The notes beneath the pieces are model-generated. The model was not told the origin of the DNA, made no database searches, and saw only the letters and a program-made list of their open reading frames with translations. The position numbers and the translations under genes were made by a program. A DNA stretch of 64,000 nucleotides from Pseudomonas asiatica (GTDB lineage: Bacteria; Pseudomonadota; Gammaproteobacteria; Pseudomonadales; Pseudomonadaceae): assembly GCF_009932335.1 (NCBI RefSeq), contig NZ_BLJF01000003.1, positions 806,001 to 870,000 on the forward strand, read 5' to 3'. Below are positions 30,779-40,086 of the stretch, piece after piece. Numbering within the stretch: position 1 is the stretch's first letter; every line of letters begins with the position of its first letter.

Positions 30779-31083
30779 TTTTTATGTACAGTAACATTGC
30801 CGCGACCCGTGGAGACAACCGTAGTTGAGCTATGATCTGAGGTAGCGGAAATCGTCGGTTTTCTGCTGAATGCCTGCAAAATGATCAGCAAGAAAAAGCA
30901 AAATACAGTAGCTGCAAGGGAGTACAGGAACAGCTTGTAGATGGATTCGCTTGGGAGGCCCTTGAGCAAGTCAGACTTAAACCAACCGGCGTGCATCGAG
31001 TAGAACATCGCAGCTCCCACTGCAGCAAAGCCGCCTCCAGCGGTGGCGATTACCTTCAAGAAGCCGAACATTCCTTTCTCCAT
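30775..31083 (-). CDS. Small membrane protein of the ABC-3C operon
   Basis: A 102-residue protein with two hydrophobic segments (~8-28 and ~47-70), then a cytoplasmic tail ending TTVVSTGRGNVTVHKK. First gene of the four-gene operon and coupled by ATGA to the next. A membrane partner with a short beta-prone tail matching the N-terminus of the next protein suggests it is the membrane effector or anchor of the system. No database family is recognised. Confidence 0.6.
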   Translation of the reverse strand: MEKGMFGFLKVIATAGGGFAAVGAAMFYSMHAGWFKSDLLKGLPSESIYKLFLYSLAATVFCFFLLIILQAFSRKPTISATSDHSSTTVVSTGRGNVTVHKK

Positions 31084-31518
31084 GGTGGTCGGTCACTCGG
31101 CAGTGAGTGCCAGCAACGTGATATTACAGATTTCGCTTACCGCTCCACAAGGGCGCTCCCGCCCCGAACCCTCGGCATAGGCAGGATCCTGCAGCCTTTG
31201 AGACCAGGGTCTGCGTGCGCGGATATCCGGCCTTGGAACCCTCCTGAGGGCTGCGTTCGAGGTTCAGCAGAGCACGGGGCGGCTTGAGTCAAGGGCAGCC
31301 GTTCGCTTTACCAGGGAAGCTACAGAGGGCAGCTACCGGCAGGAGAGGTGGGGCTCAGCACATCGCGCTGCTGACATGCTGGAGCACCTGGCCTATAGCT
31401 TTTTCGGCGAGATCACTAAAAGCCGAGCGCAATCGTCTACAGCAGCTACACTGCATTGTTAGATTCACATTACATTGCAACTGGGTGACGTAAACCAATT
31501 ACCATTAAGGGGTGTAGT
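31084..31518. other. Gap between ABC-3C operon and small gene
   Basis: No convincing gene. Open frames here lack ribosome sites and family features. The last 30 bases have an AT-rich candidate promoter (ttacattgcaactgggtgac) for the gene at 31519. The region probably also holds the promoter of the minus-strand ABC-3C operon near 31084. Confidence 0.4.
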
Positions 31519-31713
31519 ATGCGCGAGTGTCTCGTTAATAAAATGATTGCCCACCTCAAGTTTGAGATCAATTACTTGCAGGCTGAGGCATTGTCGGCTA
31601 GCTCAGATCGCGACGAAGAGCGGTGCCGTGAAGCTCTGCGCCTCCAAAGCAACGCCATCGAATATTTGTTCAGAGCAGTCGATGCTAAACGCAAAATTGC
31701 ATTGCAGCGTTGA
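31519..31713 (+). CDS. Hypothetical small protein (64 residues)
   Basis: MRECLVNKMIAHLKFEINYL begins a mostly helical, charged protein with no recognised family. A ribosome site (aaggggtg) precedes the ATG. It converges with the gene at 31715, leaving one base between stops. Confidence 0.5.
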   Translation: MRECLVNKMIAHLKFEINYLQAEALSASSDRDEERCREALRLQSNAIEYLFRAVDAKRKIALQR

Positions 31714-31714
31714 A

Positions 31715-32533
31715 TCAGTAGGGCCTTAGCATTTTGCGGCCATCCTTGTTGAGGCGTAGGATATTATTGGCTACGAAAAAATTCGTAAGCACTGCGGACA
31801 GGTACTTCCAGTTCTCGGCGACGTCTCCCCGAAAGAAACCTGCGTTGTGCATTCGCCATTCAGCATGGGTGCGGACGGCTCCAATGAAGTCGGCAGAATT
31901 AGTAACGCCAAGGTGGATATCACCCAAGTCTACGCCTGGGTTTTGATAAAGTAGGCCTTGTGCTATGGCAATGATGAGTGGGGCATCTATCTCCGCCTGC
32001 ACTGTAGGAAGCGGCGCAAGGTATTCAGTAAGCAACCTACCTAGACAATCGAAAGACGACTTACTGAGTAGGTGCGTTATAGAGTCGAAATCTACATACA
32101 CAAAACCGTTCGAATCCGAGGTTGGGAAAAGCGATTGGTAATGCAGGAAGCGGCATTTGGCAGGCTCTCGCTCTTGATATTTTTCATTGCATTCAGCTTG
32201 AGACATGTTTAAAACTAAGTTGGCTTGCTTTTCGTCCAGAAAACCCACAATAACAAAGTCTTGAAGTAGCTGCCAAGTTAAGGGCTTTGTATCATCTTCA
32301 GTGAGTTGTAGTACTTTATATAGAAAGCCTCTAAATCCTGCATAGTCGTCAAGGCACATAGTATGTGGGTGGAAGCCGGTAAGGGTCATATATGCATCGA
32401 ACATTTGCAAGACTTGAAGCATGCTTCGTTTAATATCGATATCATCGGAATGGCGAAGAATGGGAAGATTTTCCGCTACCTCGGTTTGAATGCTGAAAAA
32501 ACCCCGTAGTTGAATTCCGCCCAGAGTCAACAT
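31715..32533 (-). CDS. Hypothetical protein (272 residues)
   Basis: Not recognised. The N-terminus (MLTLGGIQLRGFFSIQTEVA) is followed by an all-helical soluble protein with several Cys/Trp residues, no signal peptide and no membrane segment. Codon use and a long uninterrupted frame support a real gene. The likely upstream control region at 32534-32690 carries a 10-base inverted repeat. Confidence 0.7.
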   Translation of the reverse strand: MLTLGGIQLRGFFSIQTEVAENLPILRHSDDIDIKRSMLQVLQMFDAYMTLTGFHPHTMCLDDYAGFRGFLYKVLQLTEDDTKPLTWQLLQDFVIVGFLDEKQANLVLNMSQAECNEKYQEREPAKCRFLHYQSLFPTSDSNGFVYVDFDSITHLLSKSSFDCLGRLLTEYLAPLPTVQAEIDAPLIIAIAQGLLYQNPGVDLGDIHLGVTNSADFIGAVRTHAEWRMHNAGFFRGDVAENWKYLSAVLTNFFVANNILRLNKDGRKMLRPY

Positions 32534-33093
32534 GGTTGCTACCTGTGGTTTAGGTAAAAACCTCAGTGTAGGTCGGCAGTCGGTGTAGTGCGAATGCCGG
32601 ATCTTGAATGTTAAAAATCAACGTCTCTCGTAATGTCCGCTTTTGGGAACATTATGAGGATAAAAGGGCTTTGATGTTCCCAAATGGGGGCATTATATCG
32701 AGCATTCCTTTTTTGCTTTTCACCTTCGGGTGGGGCTGTCGTGAACCGACCTCTTATCAGAGCCAGGTTGCGGCCCGAGCGCTTCCATCCTCAGCGTCTG
32801 GCTCTGCGTGCTCGGCTTGCGATTCTGATATGAGCCATCAACCTGAATGGTCGAGCGGCTCTTAGGCATTCACAAAGCCTTAGCACCGAAGCCACCAGTA
32901 GTCTTCGAGCTCGCGGAGGGCGAAGACCTACCCTTCTAGGAAGGGCTGAATCGTGGGCACAAAAAATCGTGTTGAGGAGCGGCTTCTTTGAAGATGTGAG
33001 ATTCGCAGGAGCCGGCATTAGCCGTGTTTGCTACAGCTAGCTCCTGAAAGGCATCTACACTCGATTTTCCAGCCGGTGACCGAGATCAGAACG
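32534..33093. other. Gap with an inverted repeat
   Basis: No gene is supported. tttgggaaca at 32642-32651 and tgttcccaaa at 32675-32684 form 10-base arms separated by 23 bases, within an AT-rich patch; this could be an operator or the stem of an RNA. Two further short stems flank 32930-33040. Candidate promoters were not convincing. Confidence 0.45.
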
Positions 33094-33561
33094 ATGCCCA
33101 CCCTTCCTCCGCTCGGGGCCAGTGAAGAAGAATGGCGCGCCTTTGCCGAAGAACGCTGTGAGGAGCTCAAGCCTCATGTAGCGGAGTTCATCCTGGAGCG
33201 GTTCACGTATAAGCCCAGGTATGTCCAACAGCGGGTCTGGCGAACCTTCGCGACCGTGTCAGCCCTGAGCACGCAGTTCGACATCTACATCCGCATGTTT
33301 GTGAAGCCAAATGACTACTGGCCAAGGGAGTGCCTTGTCCTGGCTCGGATCGGCTTCACGAAGGAACGTGCTGGACATGGTCGAGCGCTAGTGCAGCGCC
33401 TGGTGGAGCTGGCTCCAACATTCGGCTATCGCTACCTCGCTATCGAGTCAGCCAATGCCAACGCATCAGCTTTCGCCGAGAGGCTGGGCTTCAGCCCTCG
33501 CGACAATGGCCGTCACTGGATAGGTATGGTCGACGCCGTGCAGGAAGCCTTGAATCGCTGA
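33094..33561 (+). CDS. GNAT-like N-acetyltransferase
   Basis: A 155-residue protein. The acetyl-CoA loop is GFTKERAGHGRALVQRLVEL (Q/R-x-x-G-x-G/A-type RAGHGRA) followed by FGYRYLAIESANANASAFAE, the usual GNAT C-terminal pattern. The first ~90 residues are not typical. Start ATG 33094 is preferred to the longer frame from 33028 because the extra 22 residues look non-coding. No substrate can be inferred. Confidence 0.6.
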   Translation: MPTLPPLGASEEEWRAFAEERCEELKPHVAEFILERFTYKPRYVQQRVWRTFATVSALSTQFDIYIRMFVKPNDYWPRECLVLARIGFTKERAGHGRALVQRLVELAPTFGYRYLAIESANANASAFAERLGFSPRDNGRHWIGMVDAVQEALNR

Positions 33562-33588
33562 TAGGTGGGACGTGGTCGGGCCAGCGGC

Positions 33589-33798
33589 TCAATGGTCTTT
33601 TTCAGTCAACTGCCCAAAGGCCCGCAGCTGGTAATCCGTCACTACTTGAAAACCATGCTCTGCCAGCATCCTGAGAAGCTCCAGCTCAGCCCCCACGACT
33701 CCGTCAGCCTGGGCCTGGTGATACCGCTTCAGTGCCTCGATGGCCTGGCTGTACAGAGGGTCATCAGGCAGCAACACTTTGCTGAGATCTTTCTTCAT
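33589..33798 (-). CDS. Small protein of the DYQL family (module A)
   Basis: A 69-residue protein (MKKDLSKVLLPDDPLYSQAI ending with VVTDYQLRAF). A paralogue lies at 38353-38562 and a more distant one at 37083-37292. The ribosome site gagaggg precedes the ATG and the previous stop overlaps it (TAATG), so it is translated with the gene before it. Function unknown. Shared motifs are DLSKVL.PD.PLYS.A.EALK.YHQAQA and TDYQL. Confidence 0.6.
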   Translation of the reverse strand: MKKDLSKVLLPDDPLYSQAIEALKRYHQAQADGVVGAELELLRMLAEHGFQVVTDYQLRAFGQLTEKDH

Positions 33799-33995
33799 TA
33801 CCCTCTCCAATTTTGCCGGGACGATCCCGCTTTCTCGGGTGTGCGGTTCGCGAGCTCAATCAGGTGGGCGTGATGCTCCCGGACAACCTTGTCCAACGTC
33901 TCCTGGTTTAGAAACCGTGGGCGTTGACGAACCATCTTGCGTTCGTAGGAGTTCGAAGCAGTCTTCGTTGGCTCTGGGCAGCTTTGTCGAGTCAT
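33798..33995 (-). CDS. Small protein of the FLNQETLD family (module A)
   Basis: A 65-residue basic protein with RQRPRFLNQETLDKVVREHH. Its paralogue is at 38047-38256 with RRRPVFLNQETLDSVAREHQ. The order is FLNQETLD-gene then DYQL-gene in this module and reversed in the other. An ATG at 33935 would give a shorter form, but residues upstream are also similar to the paralogue, so 33995 is retained. Function unknown. Confidence 0.5.
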   Translation of the reverse strand: MTRQSCPEPTKTASNSYERKMVRQRPRFLNQETLDKVVREHHAHLIELANRTPEKAGSSRQNWRG

Positions 33996-34120
33996 TCCGA
34001 AGGATCTCAGGCAGATTGGTTGAGGCTAGGATACATCGACATCCCTTCACCATGGCTATCCCGCACTGTTCAGTGCCAGCATTGTGCGATCCAGAATCCG
34101 TAACCAGGGAAAGATAGTCG

Positions 34121-34747
34121 ATGAAGAATGTGAGGATGGTACGCCACGGCGAGAGTGCTGCGAACGCAGGCCGGCCCACCAAGGATCACGCGAGTATCCC
34201 CCTCACAGCAAAAGGGCTGGAGCAAGCCCATATGGTCGCCCGGTCTTTCACGAACGCCCCAGGCCTAATCGTTGCTTCGCCGTTCCTTCGCGCCCAGGCA
34301 ACCGCGCAGGTGACGGCAGCCCGATACCCTGCTGTCGCTTTCGAAACCTGGCCGATTCAGGAATACACGTACCTAGCGCCGGCACGTTGTGTTGATACAA
34401 CCCTGGCGCAACGGCGTGGTTGGGTTGAGGCGTACTGGCAAAGAGCAGACCCCGCCTACCGTGATGGTGAGGGCGCAGAGTCGTTCCAGGAACTGGTAGG
34501 TAGAGCGCGGTCATTCCTTCACCGACTTGGTAAACATCCAGCTACTGACATAGCCGTGTTTTCGCATGGTCAGCTCATCAACACGGTGGCTTGGCTACTC
34601 GAGCATGAGCCACAGGAAATTGATGGCCTGGCGATGCAGGACTGGCGAGAGTATGAGATCGCCAATCACATTGAAAATGGTCAGGGCTTTTTCATTGCCT
34701 GGGAGTCGGGCAAATGGGGAACTGGCCAACGAAAGGGCTCCTCCTAA
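34121..34747 (+). CDS. Histidine phosphatase family protein
   Basis: A 208-residue protein of the phosphoglycerate mutase-like fold. The catalytic RHG motif is VRHGESAANAG at residues 7-17, with the second His in DIAVFSHGQLIN near 145-155 and the Arg in SPFLRAQATAQ. The exact substrate cannot be told; relatives remove phosphate from small metabolites or proteins. No other phosphatase-pathway gene is nearby. Confidence 0.8.
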   Translation: MKNVRMVRHGESAANAGRPTKDHASIPLTAKGLEQAHMVARSFTNAPGLIVASPFLRAQATAQVTAARYPAVAFETWPIQEYTYLAPARCVDTTLAQRRGWVEAYWQRADPAYRDGEGAESFQELVGRARSFLHRLGKHPATDIAVFSHGQLINTVAWLLEHEPQEIDGLAMQDWREYEIANHIENGQGFFIAWESGKWGTGQRKGSS

Positions 34748-34794
34748 AGCGTTCTGCGTGTCGAGCGTCCACCAAACACGTAGAACGATGCCTA

Positions 34795-34944
34795 TCAGTT
34801 GCAGGATGCACCAACCTTCGTGTTGAATTGCTTCACATCAACGACCTCGTCCTCGCACTTACCGTCGGTGATGCTTCCCCATCCGTTCTCGGAGGCCTGC
34901 TGCAATAGCAGTTCTTCGATGACAGAGTTTACCTCTGAGCACAT
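34795..34944 (-). CDS. Possible small protein (about 49 residues)
   Basis: MCSEVNSVIEELLLQQASEN to the end KVGASCN-stop. The LLLQQ element recalls the DYQL-family gene at 37083. No strong ribosome site is visible and an alternative start at 35007 would overlap the next gene. Low support. Confidence 0.25.
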   Translation of the reverse strand: MCSEVNSVIEELLLQQASENGWGSITDGKCEDEVVDVKQFNTKVGASCN

Positions 34945-34965
34945 CACAATTACAGGATGTTTTGA

Positions 34966-35778
34966 ATGACAGACCAATCGATTTTGAACGAAAGTTTCTT
35001 CGAGCAAGGCTTTATATCCAGAAACATTGATGAAACAATCGCACGCATAACTTCAGAAAACGAAGAGTGGTTTACACTGCTGAGGGATATAAATAAACTT
35101 CTGCAGGCAGCTGTAGTGTCTGGCTTTGAAAAGCATCACGGTAGAACCATGGACTTAGAAGTTCTAGCCATGTTTTCGGCTTTGCGGTCTTTAAGTAATT
35201 TTCAATCGGTTTTCATAAACCTCGAGCGAGGTATGATTGTTGAAGCCAGGATTTTGATACGATGCCTTTTTGAAAATGCATTTTGCGTGGGTGCGTTAGC
35301 AGAAAGTCCTGAGAAATTTATCCCCTTGCTCCATAAAGATAACGTTGCTGCCAAGCGCGGCCAAGCCAAAGCCTTGAAGCAAGGTAACTACTCTCTAGAT
35401 CAAGACGTTGCTGCGGCCATGGACGAGATCTTGGCTGGCGATAAAGGCCGCCACTTGAACTGGCAAGAAGTTGCAGAGATGTCTTCGCTTGGGCATCAAT
35501 ACTTATTTTATAAGCATCTTTCTGATGATGCGATGCATTATTCAGCTTCTTCGCTTAAGCGCTACATTGTGTCAAATAAGGAAACTAATAGCTGGAGCGG
35601 CTACAAATTTGGGCCAGGCAAGAAAGCGGAAGTCGCTCTGTCGGCTAACCTGGCTGCATCAGCAGCTTTAGGTATCCTGATTGGATTTCTTCAGGCGACC
35701 AAAGATTCTTCCCGCGACAAAGAGGCGAATGAGCTTCTGGATAGATTCGGATCACTCAGCTCCTTAAAGCCAGAGTGA
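34966..35778 (+). CDS. DUF5677-like protein
   Basis: A 270-residue helical protein (MTDQSILNESFFEQGFISRN). The block ERGMIVEARILIRCLFENAF near residues 90-110 and the later HYSASSLKRYI resemble the DUF5677 family, seen in bacterial and phage genomes with no known activity. Possible ribosome site acaggatg. It converges with the gene at 35787 and is AT-richer than the core genome. Confidence 0.6.
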   Translation: MTDQSILNESFFEQGFISRNIDETIARITSENEEWFTLLRDINKLLQAAVVSGFEKHHGRTMDLEVLAMFSALRSLSNFQSVFINLERGMIVEARILIRCLFENAFCVGALAESPEKFIPLLHKDNVAAKRGQAKALKQGNYSLDQDVAAAMDEILAGDKGRHLNWQEVAEMSSLGHQYLFYKHLSDDAMHYSASSLKRYIVSNKETNSWSGYKFGPGKKAEVALSANLAASAALGILIGFLQATKDSSRDKEANELLDRFGSLSSLKPE

Positions 35779-35786
35779 TCGATTTT

Positions 35787-36569
<783 letters not shown>

Positions 36570-36688
36570 TTTTGTGCTCCATTTTATAAAAGGGTCAGAT
36601 TACACTACGTTTCAGGGGCGACCAACATAATTACCAACCGTCGAAGGAGAGTGCATTGATTGAGCCGAAGCTATAGGAGCTAGTTTTT

Positions 36689-37106
36689 ATGCGATGGGTT
36701 GGCAACCAGGCTGTTTTCCAGGAGCAAAAGACACGTCACGATGAGTCCATTCCTCTACCTGAAAGCTGCCAAGGCGTGATCGCCAAGTATGCGCGGGCCA
36801 GTAAGCTCTCCGAAGGAGACCTACTCTTCCACTCTCACAAAGATCGAAAGCGCCCTATGCCACCGACAGCTCTGAGCTGAATGCTGACCGCCTTGGCCCA
36901 CAAAGCAGACGTCAAGCTTGAGCGTGTAACGGCTACCCAGATTCGACACACCGTGTTCAAGATTGGCATTCCGAGATGACAGGACATCGTTCACGTACCA
37001 CCGCGTTGGACTACATAGTCAAGGATGGGGACAGGATCAAGCCGACTGAAAAGAGCCGCGCGCCTAGAGGTGAATCCATCTATCAGTGGACTGACTGCCC
37101 AAGCGT
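36689..37106 (+). pseudogene. Tyrosine recombinase remnant
   Basis: Fragments of a phage-type integrase in broken frames. MRWVGNQAVFQEQKTRHDES and IPLPESCQGVIAKYA resemble the region before the first catalytic Arg-Lys; ATQIRHTVFKIG matches the box II H-x-x-R element; then GHRSRTTALDYIV, near 36979-37010, matches the final His/Tyr box but in a different frame after a stop near 36977. At least two frame changes prevent a functional protein. Confidence 0.7.
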
Positions 37107-37292
37107 GCCGGCCTTGTGCAATTGGTAGTCGATGACGGTCTGGTACAGGTGATCAGCCTCCAGGCGGAGCCTTTCTACCTCGTCGGCTGGTTTCCCCTCG
37201 TCCACGGCTTGGTGATGGGCACGTATCGCTTGGAGAGTTTGCTGCAATAGCAGCTCTCCTGCCTCAGCCATTCCCAAGATCGTCCTCTTCAC
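37083..37292 (-). CDS. Small protein of the DYQL family (module B)
   Basis: A 69-residue protein (MKRTILGMAEAGELLLQQTL ... TVIDYQLHKAG), a distant paralogue of the DYQL proteins at 33589 and 38353. Start GTG 37292 overlaps the stop of the 131-residue gene by four bases (GTGA). Unknown function. Confidence 0.6.
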   Translation of the reverse strand: MKRTILGMAEAGELLLQQTLQAIRAHHQAVDEGKPADEVERLRLEADHLYQTVIDYQLHKAGTLGQSVH

Positions 37293-37684
37293 TTCGAGCC
37301 CTGCCGGCTCGCACGGTGTGCTTCCAAGTGCGCCATTTCAGCGCCCCAGGTCAGAACGAATTTCTCGAAATCGTGGAAGTACGGCCCTGCAGCCACGCGG
37401 GTAGAGCCAATGCTCGCAGCCGCAAATCGCTGCCGCCAAGGCTCGGGAATGCTGTCTTCAATAACCAGGCGAACGCCGTTATGGGACTGCGTTGTGATGG
37501 AATCGACGAGCTCCTGGCTCGAGAGCTCATTACCGCTCATTAATGCCTTCAGGGCCTGGTCAACCTCATCGATCTCCAACAGCGGGAGTTCAGCGCGAGA
37601 GTCTCCAGGCTGCAGATCAGCAAGCGCCCACAAGGCTCTGCGCTTCGCGATTTCCAGGCTGCGCAGCTGGTGATGAGTCACCAC
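37289..37684 (-). CDS. Hypothetical protein (131 residues)
   Basis: Not recognised. MVTHHQLRSLEIAKRRALWA begins a helical, charged protein. The ribosome site aaggagggg is strong and lies just before GTG 37684/37681. It is coupled to the DYQL-type gene that follows (GTGA). Part of module B with the MNT gene; possibly an antitoxin-like partner, which is inference. Confidence 0.6.
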   Translation of the reverse strand: MVTHHQLRSLEIAKRRALWALADLQPGDSRAELPLLEIDEVDQALKALMSGNELSSQELVDSITTQSHNGVRLVIEDSIPEPWRQRFAAASIGSTRVAAGPYFHDFEKFVLTWGAEMAHLEAHRASRQGSK

Positions 37685-37754
37685 GTCTCGCCCCTCCTTC
37701 TGTTATCAAAAACATCTCACGCGGCCATCTGACCTTTCCGAATAGGCGTGGTAG

Positions 37755-38054
37755 CTAGAGCTCGATCATCTTGCTCTCGATCTCCTGCCAGAAGTGTTCG
37801 GGCATGTTGTTGCCGATGTTGAAATCCACTGGTACGCCGATCAGTACCTGGAGCTCATCTTCAAGGTCGGCGATGTCGAAAAGCGAGATTGTGCCGGTCT
37901 TGCTGGAGGGAATGGTGGCGAGGATGTCGAGGTCGCTACCTTCTTGATCATCACCTCGCACAGTCGAGCCAAACAGCTGTGGGGATACGAAGCCGTAGGA
38001 TTCGACCAGGCGCTTTATGGCTCCTTCTTTGCCACGGATCGCATCGCTAGGCTT
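37755..38054 (-). CDS. MNT-like nucleotidyltransferase
   Basis: A 99-residue minimal nucleotidyltransferase with the motif GSTVRGDDQEGSDLDILAT (GS-x10-DxD) near residues 28-46, starting MKPSDAIRGKEGAIKRLV. MNT proteins usually pair with HEPN (DUF86) toxins, adenylating them; here no HEPN protein is adjacent, but small FLNQETLD and DYQL genes surround it. The end is FWQEIESKMIEL. It overlaps the preceding gene by eight bases. Confidence 0.75.
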   Translation of the reverse strand, partial: KPSDAIRGKEGAIKRLVESYGFVSPQLFGSTVRGDDQEGSDLDILATIPSSKTGTISLFDIADLEDELQVLIGVPVDFNIGNNMPEHFWQEIESKMIEL

Positions 38055-38256
38055 CATGGGGTTTACTGGCCTTCGAGCGCGCCTCAAGCTGAAGTTCTTC
38101 ACTCAGCTTTTGCAGATGAAGCTGATGCTCGCGAGCAACGCTATCAAGCGTTTCCTGATTCAAGAATACAGGGCGACGGCGAGCCATCTTTTGATCATAA
38201 GCGTCAGGAGAAGCTTTTTCCGGATCGGTTCGAGCACAACGAGTCACCTTGTCCAC
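38047..38256 (-). CDS. Small protein of the FLNQETLD family (module B)
   Basis: A 69-residue basic protein (KMARRRPVFLNQETLD, then VAREHQLHLQKL), paralogue of the gene at 33798. It ends just inside the MNT gene, so it is likely coupled with it. Function unknown. Confidence 0.5.
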   Translation of the reverse strand: MDKVTRCARTDPEKASPDAYDQKMARRRPVFLNQETLDSVAREHQLHLQKLSEELQLEARSKASKPHEA

Positions 38257-38352
38257 CTATCGGTTTGTCAGCTGTTGTCACAAGTGGATTGTAGGAGGCA
38301 AAGTGCAAGTTTTGCACCTTGCATGTTGGCGACCGATCTCCAAGGCCGGTTG

Positions 38353-38562
38353 CTAATGGCCTTTCGCTGCCGGCCCGCCAAGGGCTTGGAGCTGGTAATC
38401 AGTGACGGCTTGAAAGCGATGTTCGGCCATCAGCTTGAGGCGCTCCAGCTCCGCTCCAACTACCCCTTCAGCCTGGGCTTGGTGGTACAGCTTCAGCGCT
38501 TCCACAGCCTCGCTGTACAGGGGGTGGTCAGGCATGAGCACCTTGCTCAGATCTCTTTTCAC
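38353..38562 (-). CDS. Small protein of the DYQL family (module B, upstream copy)
   Basis: A 69-residue protein (MKRDLSKVLMPDHPLYSEAV ... FQAVTDYQLQAL). Start GTG 38562 is chosen because aagggag lies five bases upstream and the shorter protein matches the module A paralogue in length. It heads the module B group on the minus strand. Confidence 0.6.
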   Translation of the reverse strand: MKRDLSKVLMPDHPLYSEAVEALKLYHQAQAEGVVGAELERLKLMAEHRFQAVTDYQLQALGGPAAKGH

Positions 38563-38568
38563 GATCAC

Positions 38569-39018
38569 TCCCTTTCGCCATAGCTAGCCGCCATAGTCGC
38601 CTCCATGGCTACATCGTTCAAGGTCGGTGATGTTAGCTCTCCGGCTCGTTGATCAAAGGCAGCTCGCTCGGGCCTTGACCTGCTAGTTCTTCGACTTCGG
38701 CTGCATCACGAATCCTCTATGTGATGCCATGTGCAGGCCGGTCTCGTATCGATGTTTCAGTTTCGTCGAGCAACACAAGTCCCTTATCAGCCCTCGGCGC
38801 AGAACGCAGGCCGGCGAATCCTTCAAGCGCTAACGCCGCGCATCTTCCCACCTGAAACTTGGCCAGCTTCTCCCTGATAGCCATTGACTCAATGAGCTTA
38901 CCGCTCAGCCGAAAAAACCAAAGACAGCAAGTCGAGCGCCAAAAAACGCTTGAAAACGACAATCTTGCGGGGTTAGTCTGCGGAAACCGGAAAACAATAG
39001 CCCAACGGGAGTCAAAAA
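38569..39018. other. Gap before the flavin-dependent operon
   Basis: I see no gene. The region must hold the promoters for the minus-strand module B and for the operon at 39019, but no strong -35/-10 pair stands out. A good ribosome site (cgggagtc) precedes 39019. Confidence 0.4.
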
Positions 39019-40086
39019 ATGAAGATCAGTCTGTTGCAAGAAGGCGAAACCATCCAAGGCGTCAGCGTTCCGCAGCGTTATCAGGAAATGATCGCCGAAG
39101 CCTGTCTCGCTGATAAGCTCGGTTTCTACGCCTGGGGCACCTCTGAGCAGCACTTCAACCCACCGAAATTTACTGTCTCCGCGCCTGAGGTGCTGTACGC
39201 AGCTATCGCCGCACAGACCAAGGACATCAAATTGCGCACCATGTGTGCAGTGATGCTGCAGTGGAACCACCCAATCCTCGTCGCTGAACGAACCTCGACC
39301 TTGGACATTGTCTCCAATGGCCGAGCAGAAATCGCCACTGCGCGTTCGAACAACCTGGTGACTCTCGAAGCCTTCGGCGTCGACCCGAGCACTACTCGTG
39401 CGCAGTGGGAAGATGGTATGGAAGTGCTCATCAAAGCCTTCGCAGACGAAACGCTGCAGCATGAAGGCCCAATCTGGAGTATTCCACCCCGCACCATTGT
39501 TCCACGCCCGGTTCAGACCCCGCATCCACCAATCTACGTATCGGCCTCCAGCGTGCAGACGCATAGCAATGCCGGCGAGCGTGGGATTGGCGTGCTCAGT
39601 TTCGAAAACTACTTCGGCTTCGATTACCTCCAAGAGTGCATCGACGCCTATCGTGCGGGCCTAGCCACGCACAAGAGCTCCGTACCGCGCCGTACCGAGC
39701 AAGCAGGCCTCTACGTCGCCACTGCGTTCTGCGATACCACTCGAGCTCGAGCAATTGATATCGCTCGCGACGTCACCACCAGCTACTTCAAATTCATCAT
39801 CGACCTCTACGCCCCGCTCGGCAAAAAAGGGTCGTATGAGTATCTGGATGGTCGAATGCTTCGCCTGCTCGATCACGAGGGCGACATGGACTTCCTCGTT
39901 TCGGAAACACCGTCCGTGATGGTCGGCGATCCAGACGACTTCATTAAGCGCATTCGCAAGCTACAGCAGATGGGCATCGACGAGATCCTGCTCCGAATCG
40001 ATGGTATCCCTCACGAAGACATCATGCGCTCCATCGAGCTGATCGGTCGTGAAGTTATGCCTGTCATCAATGGGGGTGCCAAATGA
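39019..40086 (+). CDS. Luciferase-like flavin-dependent monooxygenase
   Basis: A 355-residue LLM-class oxidoreductase, starting MKISLLQEGETIQGVSVPQR. The TIM-barrel pattern is visible: AWGTSEQHFNPPK near residue 39-51, then KLRTMCAVMLQWNHPILVAE and GRAEIATARSNN. These enzymes use reduced FMN from a separate reductase and oxygen. The flavin reductase follows immediately (ATGA overlap), forming a two-component monooxygenase. Substrate unknown; relatives act on aldehydes, sulfonates, pyrimidines and other small molecules. Confidence 0.88.
   Translation: MKISLLQEGETIQGVSVPQRYQEMIAEACLADKLGFYAWGTSEQHFNPPKFTVSAPEVLYAAIAAQTKDIKLRTMCAVMLQWNHPILVAERTSTLDIVSNGRAEIATARSNNLVTLEAFGVDPSTTRAQWEDGMEVLIKAFADETLQHEGPIWSIPPRTIVPRPVQTPHPPIYVSASSVQTHSNAGERGIGVLSFENYFGFDYLQECIDAYRAGLATHKSSVPRRTEQAGLYVATAFCDTTRARAIDIARDVTTSYFKFIIDLYAPLGKKGSYEYLDGRMLRLLDHEGDMDFLVSETPSVMVGDPDDFIKRIRKLQQMGIDEILLRIDGIPHEDIMRSIELIGREVMPVINGGAK

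Noticed and set aside
31284..31493. A 69-residue open frame on the + strand
   Set aside because: No ribosome site, atypical composition and no recognisable family.
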